Below, piece after piece: positions 1 to 8,534 of a stretch of DNA of 64,000 nt; the first letter of the stretch is position 1, and the number at the start of each line of letters is the position of its first letter. The DNA lies in the NCBI RefSeq assembly GCF_003435815.1, contig NZ_QTUV01000008.1:87349-151348 (forward strand). The letters run 5' to 3'. Position numbers and translations under genes: made by a program. Under the pieces are notes generated by a model. It ran no database searches and was not told where the DNA came from. It saw only the letters and a list, made by a program, of their open reading frames with translations. The DNA is from Dorea sp. AM10-31 (GTDB lineage: Bacteria > Bacillota > Clostridia > Lachnospirales > Lachnospiraceae).

Positions 1-1275
1 AAAGCCGGAGGATCAGCAGCGTTTGGACGTTGGGCAAGTAAACACATTAAAACAAGAGTAGGTGCACAGCTTACAACAATTTTACTTGGAGTACTGATCT
101 TCATTGATGATTATTTTAACTGTCTGACAGTCGGAAGTGTTATGAGACCGGTAACGGATCAGCATAATGTATCCAGAGCAAAGCTGTCTTATCTGATCGA
201 TGCAACTGCAGCGCCGGTTTGTATCATTGCACCGATTTCTTCATGGGCAGCGGCAGTAACCGGATTTGTAAAAGGAGAAGACGGATTTTCAATCTTTATC
301 CGTGCAATTCCTTATAATTTCTATGCGATCCTGACAGTTGTAATGATGGTAGCAATCGTAGTCCTGAAGTTTGATTACGGCCCGATGAAACTGCATGAGA
401 AAAATGCAGTAAAAGGCGATCTGTATACGACAGAAGACAGACCATATGCAACAGCAGAAAATGAGATGGAAGAAGGAAAGGGAAACGTAATCGACCTTGT
501 TCTTCCGATTCTTGTATTGATCGTATGTTGTATTATCGGAATGATCTATACCGGTGGTTTTTTCAGTGGAACCGGGTTTGTGAAAGCATTTTCGGGAAGT
601 GATGCATCGGTTGGACTGATGCTTGGAAGTTTCTTCGCATTTATTATTACAGTTATCTTTTATGCAGTGCGAAGAGTATTATCTTTCAGCGATTCCATGT
701 CCTGTGTACCGGAAGGATTTAAGGCGATGGTTCCGGCTATCCTGATCCTGACATTTGCATGGACTTTAAAGGCAATGACAGACAGCCTTGGGGCAGCTGA
801 ATTTGTTGCAAATGGAATGCAAAAAGCAGCCGGAGGACTGGTAAGTCTACTGCCTGCAATTATCTTCCTGGTAGGATGTTTCCTTGCATTTGCAACCGGA
901 ACTTCATGGGGAACTTTCGGAATCCTGATTCCGATTGTTGTAGCTGTATTTTCGGGAACGAATGAGCAGATGATGATCATCTCTATTTCAGCATGTATGG
1001 CTGGAGCTGTATGCGGAGACCACTGCTCACCGATTTCCGATACGACGATCATGGCGTCGGCGGGTGGCCAGTGTAATCATGTCAATCATGTAACGACACA
1101 GCTTCCGTATGCGATTACAGCAGCGATTGTTTCATGCGTATCTTATGTAATCGCCGGATTTGTGAGAAATCCATTTATCTGTCTGCCGGTTTCTATCGTG
1201 CTGATGATCGGCACACTGCTGGTGATTCGCCAGGTTACACGAGAGCCGGATTATGGTGATCTGAGCAAATATTAA
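1..1275 (+). CDS. Na+/H+ antiporter, NhaC family (5' end cut by window)
   Basis: The reading frame is open from base 1, so the true start lies upstream; 424 residues are visible. Long hydrophobic segments alternate with short loops, as expected of a 10-12 helix inner-membrane transporter. The stretch around bases 1010-1075 encodes GDHCSPISDTT followed by a Cys/His-rich segment, a signature of NhaC-type and related ion transporters. The likely role is sodium/proton exchange, or exchange of organic acids as in malate/lactate relatives; substrate cannot be told from sequence. A terminator follows directly, so this is the last gene of its unit. Confidence 0.85.
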   Translation, partial: KAGGSAAFGRWASKHIKTRVGAQLTTILLGVLIFIDDYFNCLTVGSVMRPVTDQHNVSRAKLSYLIDATAAPVCIIAPISSWAAAVTGFVKGEDGFSIFIRAIPYNFYAILTVVMMVAIVVLKFDYGPMKLHEKNAVKGDLYTTEDRPYATAENEMEEGKGNVIDLVLPILVLIVCCIIGMIYTGGFFSGTGFVKAFSGSDASVGLMLGSFFAFIITVIFYAVRRVLSFSDSMSCVPEGFKAMVPAILILTFAWTLKAMTDSLGAAEFVANGMQKAAGGLVSLLPAIIFLVGCFLAFATGTSWGTFGILIPIVVAVFSGTNEQMMIISISACMAGAVCGDHCSPISDTTIMASAGGQCNHVNHVTTQLPYAITAAIVSCVSYVIAGFVRNPFICLPVSIVLMIGTLLVIRQVTREPDYGDLSKY

Positions 1276-1299
1276 ACGAAAACCAGATAAGGGATATAG

Positions 1300-1330
1300 A
1301 AAAGTGAGGTGATATCGCCTCACTTTTGTT
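1300..1330 (+). terminator. Rho-independent terminator after the antiporter gene
   Basis: AAAGTGAGG (1301-1309) pairs with CCTCACTTT (1318-1326) and is followed by TGTT. It separates the antiporter from the protease gene. Confidence 0.8.
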
Positions 1331-1336
1331 ATTTCT

Positions 1337-1365
1337 TTGTATAGAAAGAAAAAAGATGGTATAAT
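1337..1365 (+). promoter_or_regulatory. Sigma-A promoter of the M16 protease gene
   Basis: TTGTAT (1337-1342), 17-base spacer, TATAAT (1360-1365), about 43 bases before the start codon. Confidence 0.7.
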
Positions 1366-1408
1366 AATCAGATAGAGTGTGCAATGAAAGGAGTCGAAGA
1401 GAGCTTAT

Positions 1409-4357
1409 ATGAATAAAAATGATGTGAAGGCTTATGAATTACTGCAGACAAAGGAATTAAAAGGAATCCATTCTGTGGGATATTTACTCAGACATAAAAA
1501 AAGTGGGGCGAGAGTCCTTTTAATAGAGAATGATGATGACAACAAAGTGTTTCAGATCGGATTTCGTACACCACCGTCGGACAGCACCGGTGTACCACAT
1601 ATTATGGAACATTCTGTATTGTGCGGATCGAAGAATTTCCCGGCAAAAGATCCATTTGTAGAACTGGTAAAAGGATCATTGAATACATTTCTGAATGCGA
1701 TGACATATCCGGACAAGACCGTATATCCAGTCGCAAGTTGCAACGACAAAGACTTTCAGAACCTGATGCATATTTATATGGATGCTGTGCTTTATCCGAA
1801 TATTTATAAGCATGAGGAGATATTCTGCCAGGAAGGCTGGAGCTACCGGATGCCTTCAAAAGATGAGCCGCTGACGTATAATGGTGTCGTATACAATGAG
1901 ATGAAAGGTGCATTTTCCTCTCCGGAAGGTGTGCTGGATCGAGTAGTACTGAATACATTGTTTCCGGACACATCCTATGCAAATGAATCCGGTGGAGATC
2001 CGGACGTGATTCCGGAACTGACTTATGAACAGTTCCTTGATTTCCACAGAACTTATTATCATCCATCCAACAGCTATATTTATCTGTATGGAAATATGGA
2101 TATGGCAGAGAAGCTGAACTGGCTGGATGAGATGTATCTGAGCAAATTTGAAGCGAAAGAGATCGACTCAGCAATCCGCCTGCAGAAGCCGTTTGCGGAG
2201 ATGGCTGAAAAGGAGCTAACGTACTCTATCGGCAGTGAGGAGTCGGAAGAAGAGAATACCTTCCTGTCTTATAATAAAGTTATTGGAACAAGTCTTGATC
2301 CGAAGCTATATCTTGCTTTTGAGATTCTGGATTATGCATTGTTATCAGCGCCGGGTGCACCGCTGAAACAGGCATTGACGGACGCAGGAATCGGAAAAGA
2401 TATTATGGGATCTTATGACAATGGTATTTATCAGCCGATCTTTTCTGTAATTTCTAAAAATGCAAATGCAGACCAGAAGGAAGCATTTGTTGCGAAGATT
2501 GAAGATGTGTTTACAGATCTTGTTAAGAACGGAATTGATAAGAAAGCGCTGGAGGCGGGGATTAATTATCAGGAATTTCGTTATCGTGAAGCGGATTTTG
2601 GAAATTATCCGAAAGGACTTATGTATGGCTTACAGATGATGGACAGCTGGCTGTATGATGACAATGAACCGTTTATGCATATTGAAGCACTGGATACATT
2701 TGAATTTCTGAAAGAACAGATCGGGACCAGGTATTATGAAGAACTGATCCAAAAATACATCCTTGATAATACGCATGGTGCGGTCGTAGTTGTAAAACCG
2801 GAGAAGGGACGCACAGCAAAACTGGAGAAAGAATTAGAAGATAAACTGGAATCATATAAGCAGAGTTTAAGTGAAGAGGAGCAGGAACAGCTGGTTGTAA
2901 ATACGAAGGCACTGGAAACTTACCAGTCAGAAGAAGATTCGCCGGAAGATCTGGAGAAGATACCGGTTTTAAAAAGAGAAGATATTTCCAGAAAAATCCA
3001 GCCGATTATTAATGAAGAGATGAGGCTTGCGGATGTGCCGGTTATTTTCCATGAAATTGAAACGAACGGAATTGGATATGCAGATATTCTCTTTGATATG
3101 TCGGATGTGCAGGAGGAAGACCTTCCGTATGTTGGTATTTTACAGTCAGCGCTTGGCGTGATCGATACGAAGAAACATGGATATGGAGAACTTTTTAATG
3201 AGATTAACATGCATACTGGTGGTATTGCAACATCATTGGAATTATACAATGATGTTACAAAAGTAAAGGAAAAGGAATTTAAAGCTACATTTGAGATCAA
3301 AACGAAAGCCCTATATGACAAGCTCCCGTTTGCATTTGATATGATGGGTGAGATTCTGACAGAGTCCTGCCTGGATGATACAAAGCGTATGAAAGAAATC
3401 CTTGCCATGTTAAAATCCAGACTTCTGATGAAGTTCCAGTCTTCCGGGCATACAACGGCAGCACTTCGTGCATTGTCTTATGCATCTCCGTCAGCGAAAC
3501 TTAAAGATATGACAAATGGCGTAGATTTCTTCCGCAAGGTAGACTGGCTGGATACACATTTTGAAGAAGAGAAAGAACATTTATCGAAAAAATTAAAAGA
3601 ACTGTCAGTGAAGCTGTTCCGGGCAGATCGTATGATGCTTAGTTACACAGCCGCAGGCGAAGGTTTGAAGAGCTTTGAAAAAATGGTACAGTCTCTGAAA
3701 GACAGATTGTATACAGAGCCGGTGGAAGAGACACCGTGCATTATTCACTGTGAGAAGAAGAACGAAGGATTCCGTACTGCTTCCAAAGTACAGTATGTGG
3801 CAAAAACCGGTAATTTTATTGAACGGGGAGAAGAATATACAGGAGCATTACAGATATTAAAAGTAATCTTAAGTTATGAATATCTGTGGCAGAATATCCG
3901 TGTAAAAGGTGGTGCATATGGCTGTATGAGCAACTTTAACCGTATCGGTGAAGGTTATTTTGTCTCTTACCGTGATCCGAATCTGAAGCGGACACTGGAT
4001 GTGTATGAAGGTGTTGTAGATTATGTGAAGAATTTTACAGTTTCTGACCGTGATATGACGAAATACATTATCGGAACGATGAGCAATCTGGATCAGCCGA
4101 TGACGCCTTCTGCAAAAGGTGAACGTTCCATGAATCTTTATATGAATAAAGTAAACGAAGACATGGTTCGGAAAACAAGAGAAGAAGTACTGGATGCAAC
4201 GCAGGAGGATATCCGCAGGCTGGCACCGGTACTGGAAGCAATCCTTTCGGCAGACCAGATCTGTGTTATCGGAAGTGAAGAAAAGATTGAAGAAGCAAAA
4301 GACCTGTTCCAGACAGTGACAAGTTTCCAGAATGAAGGGGAAAAGGAAGATGAATAA
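1409..4357 (+). CDS. Insulinase-family zinc metalloprotease (M16C, presequence-protease type)
   Basis: 982 residues, the usual length for M16C enzymes, which are two similar halves around a closed chamber that degrade peptides. The inverted zinc motif HIMEH is at residues 64-68, followed by the conserved LCGS...KDPF...SLNTFLNAMTYPD block of this subfamily. No signal peptide is visible, so it should be cytoplasmic and probably clears free peptides. It has its own promoter, and era begins inside its last codons, indicating co-transcription. The start ATG lies about 13 bases after AAAGGAG (1388-1394), a rather long spacing. Confidence 0.92.
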   Translation: MNKNDVKAYELLQTKELKGIHSVGYLLRHKKSGARVLLIENDDDNKVFQIGFRTPPSDSTGVPHIMEHSVLCGSKNFPAKDPFVELVKGSLNTFLNAMTYPDKTVYPVASCNDKDFQNLMHIYMDAVLYPNIYKHEEIFCQEGWSYRMPSKDEPLTYNGVVYNEMKGAFSSPEGVLDRVVLNTLFPDTSYANESGGDPDVIPELTYEQFLDFHRTYYHPSNSYIYLYGNMDMAEKLNWLDEMYLSKFEAKEIDSAIRLQKPFAEMAEKELTYSIGSEESEEENTFLSYNKVIGTSLDPKLYLAFEILDYALLSAPGAPLKQALTDAGIGKDIMGSYDNGIYQPIFSVISKNANADQKEAFVAKIEDVFTDLVKNGIDKKALEAGINYQEFRYREADFGNYPKGLMYGLQMMDSWLYDDNEPFMHIEALDTFEFLKEQIGTRYYEELIQKYILDNTHGAVVVVKPEKGRTAKLEKELEDKLESYKQSLSEEEQEQLVVNTKALETYQSEEDSPEDLEKIPVLKREDISRKIQPIINEEMRLADVPVIFHEIETNGIGYADILFDMSDVQEEDLPYVGILQSALGVIDTKKHGYGELFNEINMHTGGIATSLELYNDVTKVKEKEFKATFEIKTKALYDKLPFAFDMMGEILTESCLDDTKRMKEILAMLKSRLLMKFQSSGHTTAALRALSYASPSAKLKDMTNGVDFFRKVDWLDTHFEEEKEHLSKKLKELSVKLFRADRMMLSYTAAGEGLKSFEKMVQSLKDRLYTEPVEETPCIIHCEKKNEGFRTASKVQYVAKTGNFIERGEEYTGALQILKVILSYEYLWQNIRVKGGAYGCMSNFNRIGEGYFVSYRDPNLKRTLDVYEGVVDYVKNFTVSDRDMTKYIIGTMSNLDQPMTPSAKGERSMNLYMNKVNEDMVRKTREEVLDATQEDIRRLAPVLEAILSADQICVIGSEEKIEEAKDLFQTVTSFQNEGEKEDE

Positions 4358-5246
4358 TAAATATAAATCAGGATTTGTAACTCTGATCGGACGTCCGAAT
4401 GTTGGAAAGTCCACATTAATGAATTATCTGATCGGTCAGAAGATCGCGATCACATCCAAGAAACCGCAGACGACAAGAAACCGGATTCAGACTGTACTTA
4501 CAAGAGAAGATGGACAGATTATTTTCGTCGATACACCAGGAATCCACAAAGCAAAAAATAAACTTGGAGAATATATGGTAAATGTTGCAGAACGGACGTT
4601 AAATGAAGTAGACGTTGTTCTCTGGCTTGTAGAACCGACAACATTTATCGGAGCAGGAGAGCAGCATATTGCCAGCCAGCTTAAGAAGGTAAAGACGCCG
4701 GTTGTACTTGTTATCAATAAAACAGACAGTGTAAAGAAAGAAGATATCTTTCCTGCAATTGCAGCATATAAAGATGTGTATGATTTCGCTGACATCGTGC
4801 CGGTGTCAGCAAGGAGCGGAGATAACACGGAAGAGTTGTTGAAAGTAGTGATGAAATATCTTCCTTACGGACCACAGTTCTATGATGAAGATACGATTAC
4901 AGACCAGCCGGAGCGTCAGATCGTAGCTGAACTGATTCGTGAGAAAGCACTGCACAGTCTGAATGAAGAGATTCCACATGGAATCGCAGTTGCGATCGAT
5001 CAGATGAAAAAACGCGGAAAAGTTATGCACATTGACGCAACGATTATCTGTGAGAGAGATTCGCACAAGGGGATAATTATTGGAAAACAAGGAAATATGT
5101 TGAAAAAAATCGGTAGTACTGCCCGTTATGAGATTGAAAAAATGCTGGATTGCCAGGTAAATCTCAAGCTTTGGGTAAAAGTAAAGAAGGACTGGAGAGA
5201 CAGTGAGTTTCTGATGAAAAATTTTGGATACCGGGAAGAAGAATAG
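4350..5246 (+). CDS. era: GTPase Era, 16S rRNA maturation / 30S assembly
   Basis: 298 residues from ATG 4350. Era is a GTPase that binds the 3' end of 16S rRNA and checks 30S maturation. The P-loop GRPNVGKS is at residues 14-21, DTPG follows at about residue 60, NKTD lies in the G4 position, and a C-terminal KH domain carries IIIGKQG. I prefer ATG 4350 over the in-frame ATG 4332: it has AAAAGGAAG just upstream and gives the normal Era N-terminus. The start overlaps the protease stop by 8 bases, suggesting translational coupling. It heads the conserved order era - yqzL-like - recO. Confidence 0.96.
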   Translation: MNNKYKSGFVTLIGRPNVGKSTLMNYLIGQKIAITSKKPQTTRNRIQTVLTREDGQIIFVDTPGIHKAKNKLGEYMVNVAERTLNEVDVVLWLVEPTTFIGAGEQHIASQLKKVKTPVVLVINKTDSVKKEDIFPAIAAYKDVYDFADIVPVSARSGDNTEELLKVVMKYLPYGPQFYDEDTITDQPERQIVAELIREKALHSLNEEIPHGIAVAIDQMKKRGKVMHIDATIICERDSHKGIIIGKQGNMLKKIGSTARYEIEKMLDCQVNLKLWVKVKKDWRDSEFLMKNFGYREEE

Positions 5247-5299
5247 GAAAGGGTATCTTCTGGAGAACCTAATCTGTAAATACCAGATGAGGTGAGAAG

Positions 5300-5482
5300 A
5301 TGGAAGAAATGTACTGGGACCGTTTCCGGAAGACGGGGAAGATAACCGATTATTTATATTACCGGGGCATGCAAATCTGTGCATGTGCAGAGAAAGAACA
5401 GAACCGGAAAGGTGAGAAAGAATATGAATCAGATTACGGTGACAGGCATGGTGCTTGCTCAGACGTCGATAGGAGAATATGA
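5300..5482 (+). CDS. YqzL-like small protein between era and recO
   Basis: 60 residues with a good ribosome binding site (GAGGTGAG before ATG 5300). The N-terminus has the pattern W-x2-F-x2-TG-x-I-x2-YL-x-Y seen in YqzL of Bacilli, which also sits between era and recO; I recognise it from pattern and position together. Function of the family is unknown. The frame runs on past the recO start and overlaps recO by 59 bases, and the basic, charged C-terminal half shows no recognisable motif. Confidence 0.6.
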   Translation: MEEMYWDRFRKTGKITDYLYYRGMQICACAEKEQNRKGEKEYESDYGDRHGACSDVDRRI

Positions 5483-6167
5483 CAGACGTGTAGTAATTCT
5501 GAGTAAAGAAAGGGGCAAGATCGCAGCATTTGCCAGAGGCGCGAGAAGACCAAACAGCGCACTGGTCGGTGTGACAAGCCCTTTCTCTTTTGGACAGTTT
5601 ACTGTATATGAAGGGCGTACATCGTATACGCTGGTGTCGGCGTCCATTTCCAATTATTTTGAAGAACTGCGCACGGATGTAGAGGGCGCTTATTATGGCT
5701 TTTATTTTATGGATTTAGCAAATTATTATGCGAGAGAAGCCAGTGATGAGACTTTGTTACTGAAGCTTTTATATCAGACATTTCGTGCACTTGTGAATAC
5801 CAGAATCCCGAATCAGCTGATCCGTTATATTTATGAATTAAAGGTCATCAGTATTAATGGAGAAGGGCCGCAGGTGTTTGAATGTATCGGTTGCGGGGAC
5901 AGAGAACAGGAGAAAGTATTCAGTATCCGCCGTGGTGGTCTTTTATGCCGACAGTGTGCCGCTCATGTGACGGACGGAAGAAAACTGAGTGCTTCTACGC
6001 TGTATGCAATGCAGTATATCATAGCCTCACCTGTGGAGAAGCTTTATACGTTTCTTGTGAAGGAAGATGTGCTGAAAGAGCTGGGAGATGTTGTGACAGC
6101 GTATATGGCAGAGTATCTGGGAAAATCATTTAAGTCACTGGAGATTCTGGAGACGTTGATTATGTAA
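5424..6167 (+). CDS. recO: DNA repair protein RecO
   Basis: 247 residues from ATG 5424, which has AAAGGTGAG upstream; the frame is open further upstream but the RecO family begins at this Met. RecO acts with RecR to load RecA on SSB-coated DNA in recombinational repair. The N-terminal OB-fold region shows the usual Y-D-R-R-V-V-I-L-S-K-E-R-G-K-I block. A zinc finger, CIGC ... CRQC, lies around residues 153-175, as in clostridial RecO. It is the last gene of the era unit and is followed by a strong terminator. Confidence 0.93.
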   Translation: MNQITVTGMVLAQTSIGEYDRRVVILSKERGKIAAFARGARRPNSALVGVTSPFSFGQFTVYEGRTSYTLVSASISNYFEELRTDVEGAYYGFYFMDLANYYAREASDETLLLKLLYQTFRALVNTRIPNQLIRYIYELKVISINGEGPQVFECIGCGDREQEKVFSIRRGGLLCRQCAAHVTDGRKLSASTLYAMQYIIASPVEKLYTFLVKEDVLKELGDVVTAYMAEYLGKSFKSLEILETLIM

Positions 6168-6171
6168 ATTG

Positions 6172-6208
6172 AAAATCGCCTGGATCTGAAAAGGATCCGG
6201 GCGATTTT
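6172..6208 (+). terminator. Terminator after recO
   Basis: AAAATCGCC-T-GGATC (6172-6186) pairs with GATCC-G-GGCGATTTT (6194-6208), leaving one T/G mismatch. It also reads as a hairpin on the minus strand. Confidence 0.8.
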
Positions 6209-6214
6209 GGCGAC

Positions 6215-6508
6215 AGGGGAAATATTTATTCTGGAACCAAGAGCTCCATAACCATTTCCGTTAAAGTCAACTCTTAAGAATTCACTGTAAGCACCATCTG
6301 CCGGTTTTACAGTCATTTCAATATCAGATGCTGTCAACTGTGCAGTATCTGCGATTCCGGAATCTGTTCCAGTCTGGCGTGCACTAAAGGTAAAAGAATC
6401 GGTTGAAGCATTGTAAGCAGCTGTTTTCAGACCGTTTGTGTTCTCTGTTACATTGGCTTTCAGATTATCATAAGCACTTAAATCTTTCTTGAAAAAATAG
6501 TAGTTAGC
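6215..6508 (-). pseudogene. Remnant of a minus-strand coding sequence, probably a secreted/surface protein
   Basis: Reading the minus strand from 6508 to about 6215 gives roughly 97 residues without a stop, rich in Asn, Thr, Ser and Ala, with Asp-Phe-Asn-Gly-Asn-Gly near its end. Composition looks like an extracellular beta-rich domain and codon use matches neighbouring genes. There is a stop (minus-strand TAA at 6509-6511) immediately upstream and no start codon, and the frame then runs into the recO terminator and recO itself, so both ends are missing. I do not recognise the family. This is the only content of the 500-base gap between recO and apbE besides the apbE promoter. Confidence 0.45.
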
Positions 6509-6518
6509 TTACGCTAAC
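6503..6518. repeat. Short inverted repeat at the edge of the gene remnant
   Basis: GTTAGC-ttac-GCTAAC, 6-bp arms with a 4-base centre, lies exactly at the upstream border of the minus-strand remnant and could mark a deletion or insertion junction. Confidence 0.4.
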
Positions 6519-6597
6519 AAAAAGAATAACAGCTATTGAAAAAAGTCGCAATAAAATACAGGGAAAATGAGAAATGTTATCAAAATACAACTTGGCC

Positions 6598-6626
6598 TTG
6601 GCAGATGAGAAAAAAAAATATACAAT
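6598..6626 (+). promoter_or_regulatory. Promoter of apbE
   Basis: TTGGCA (6598-6603), 17-base A-rich spacer, TACAAT (6621-6626). Confidence 0.55.
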
Positions 6627-6703
6627 AAGAGAGTTGAACAGATAAGACCGCGGATAACAGAAGGAGTCCGTTGAATGATAAAAATAAAGAGGATTATATA
6701 AAT

Positions 6704-7792
6704 ATGAAAAAACAGGAATATATATACAGATGTATGCAGAAATATGTGAAACGGGCAGTGGCGGTATTCGTGATCGGATGCATGGTGACGGGACTTGCGA
6801 CCGGCTGTAGTACAAATGGCAAATCAAAAGGCAGTCAGGCATCTCTTTTAAAAGAACAGACAAGAGAAGTATTTGCGATGGACACTTATATGACACTCAA
6901 AGCATATGGCAAAAATGCCGGAAAAGCGCTGGATGCTTCTGTGAAAGAGATTGAACGGATTGAAAATCTGGTATCTACCGGGAAGAAGACGAGTGAGATT
7001 GCCAGGATCAATCAGAATGGTTCGGGAAAAGTTTCTGAAGATACGATGAAACTGATCTTAAGATCAAGAGAGTTATATGAAGATACAGACGGCGCATTTG
7101 ATATCACTGTGTATCCGGTGATGGAAGCATGGGGATTTACGACAGAAAAATACCGGATACCGGGCAAAACAGAACTTCAGAAACTTCTTGCCAATATGGA
7201 TGCAGATAAAATTATCTGTGATGAGAAGAAAGGTACTGTAAAACTGGATCAAAAAGGAATGAAGATTGATCTTGGAGGAATTGCCAAAGGATATACTTCC
7301 AGCCGCGTTATGGAGATCATGAAAAAATATGGCGTGAAAAATGCCGTAATCAGCCTTGGCGGCAATGTACAGACGCTGAACAGCAAGCCGGATGGTTCCG
7401 CATGGCAGATTGCCGTGGAAGATTCACAAGACAAATCCAGTTATATTGGAGTATTGTCTCTTCGAAATCAGGCGGCGATTACATCGGGTGGCTATGAACG
7501 TTATTTTGAAAAGAATGGAAAGAAATATCATCATATCATTGATCCAAAGACCGGATATCCGTCAGAAAATGGATTGTCTTCGGTTACGATCGTTTCAAAA
7601 GATGGAACGCTTGCAGATGGACTGTCAACCTCGCTCTTTATTATGGGCAGAAAGAAAGCAACAACTTACTGGAAGAAACATACACAGGCATTTGATACTG
7701 TTATGGTGGAAGATGACGGAACAATCTGGGTGACGGAAGGAATTGCAGATGTGTTTTCCGGTGACAGTGGATTCAAAGTTATTCACAAATAA
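6704..7792 (+). CDS. apbE: FAD:protein FMN transferase (ApbE lipoprotein)
   Basis: 362 residues. ApbE covalently attaches FMN, taken from FAD, to a Thr in FMN-binding domains of extracytoplasmic redox proteins. The N-terminus has a hydrophobic signal segment and a lipobox LATGC, so it should be lipid-anchored outside the membrane. Family motifs are present: EVFAMDTYMTL, then the DAFDI-type segment (DGAFDITVYP), DLGGIAKGY, ISLGGN and the C-terminal TSLFIMG. A TTG start at 6671 with AGGAG four bases upstream is possible; ATG 6704 gives a normal signal peptide and is preferred. Its natural substrate is encoded next door but is frameshifted. Confidence 0.9.
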   Translation: MKKQEYIYRCMQKYVKRAVAVFVIGCMVTGLATGCSTNGKSKGSQASLLKEQTREVFAMDTYMTLKAYGKNAGKALDASVKEIERIENLVSTGKKTSEIARINQNGSGKVSEDTMKLILRSRELYEDTDGAFDITVYPVMEAWGFTTEKYRIPGKTELQKLLANMDADKIICDEKKGTVKLDQKGMKIDLGGIAKGYTSSRVMEIMKKYGVKNAVISLGGNVQTLNSKPDGSAWQIAVEDSQDKSSYIGVLSLRNQAAITSGGYERYFEKNGKKYHHIIDPKTGYPSENGLSSVTIVSKDGTLADGLSTSLFIMGRKKATTYWKKHTQAFDTVMVEDDGTIWVTEGIADVFSGDSGFKVIHK

Positions 7793-7812
7793 AGAAAAGG
7801 ATAGGGTAGAGT

Positions 7813-8479
7813 ATGAAAATCCTGAAAAAATTACAGATGATAAAACCGGTACTTCAGGTAATGTTACTTGGAATTTTTGTTATAGTGGCTGTCACCGAAT
7901 ACAGACCGGATGCAGGAACAGATTCCGATGGAGAAAGTTGGGTACAGAAGATTCTGGCAGCAAGGAAGCAAACGACAGAGTCCCAGACAGTGAAAGCCGG
8001 GAAAAAGGTAAAGGTTTTGATCTAAAAGATGGAAAATACACAGGCTCTGCAAATGGATATGGTGGAAAGATCACGGTGACCGTAACGATCAAGAATAAAA
8101 AGATTGTGAAGATACACATTGACAGCTCGCCGAGAGAAACGACTTCTTTCTTCAATCGTGCAAAACGCTGACAGATCTGATGATCCGGCAGCTGAGTACT
8201 GATGTAGATGCAGTATCAGGAGCAACCTACAGTTCCAAAGGAATTATCGGTGCAGTGAAAAATGCGTTGTATGGAACAAAATCGACAACGAAACAGGCGC
8301 CTGTATCTTTCGGGGGAAAAGGCAAGGCGAAAAAGGTCGCAAAGGTTACAGAAACCGGCAACTGTTTTCTGCATGTTCTGCTGCCCGGCGAATGTTTTGC
8401 ATGTGGAAAATGTGCAGAACGGTGTCCGAGAAGAAATGCAGAACGACCGTTTCCGGGAAAATACTTGAAAAGCAAATAG
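7813..8479 (+). pseudogene. FMN-binding domain protein with ferredoxin-like tail, two frameshifts
   Basis: Three pieces in three frames together form one protein. ATG 7813 encodes a single N-terminal membrane helix; the frame breaks at the A-run 8002-8006. The next piece carries the FMN-binding fold start (DGKYTGSANGYGGKITV) and breaks at the A-run 8162-8165. The last piece has DAVSGATYSSKG, containing the SGAT motif whose Thr ApbE flavinylates, then a single C-x2-C-x2-C-x3-C-P cluster motif (CFACGKCAERCP). Adding one A to each run restores a continuous frame. The protein would be a short extracytoplasmic flavin/Fe-S electron carrier. The stop at 8477-8479 lies inside the glyS promoter region. 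Either sequencing errors or genuine decay. Confidence 0.75.
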
Positions 8480-8493
8480 TAAAAATGTATAAT
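8465..8493 (+). promoter_or_regulatory. Promoter of glyS
   Basis: TTGAAA (8465-8470), 17-base spacer, TATAAT (8488-8493). The short leader leaves no room for a T-box. Confidence 0.65.
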
Positions 8494-8534
8494 AAGGTAC
8501 AATTACTATATTATAGAAGGCGAGGACAAGGGAT

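Noticed and set aside
4332..4349. Era start at ATG 4332
   Set aside because: It adds six basic residues not seen in Era and has a poorer ribosome site than ATG 4350.
8494..8534. T-box in front of glyS
   Set aside because: Only about 40 bases lie between the promoter and the start codon and no T-box sequence is present.
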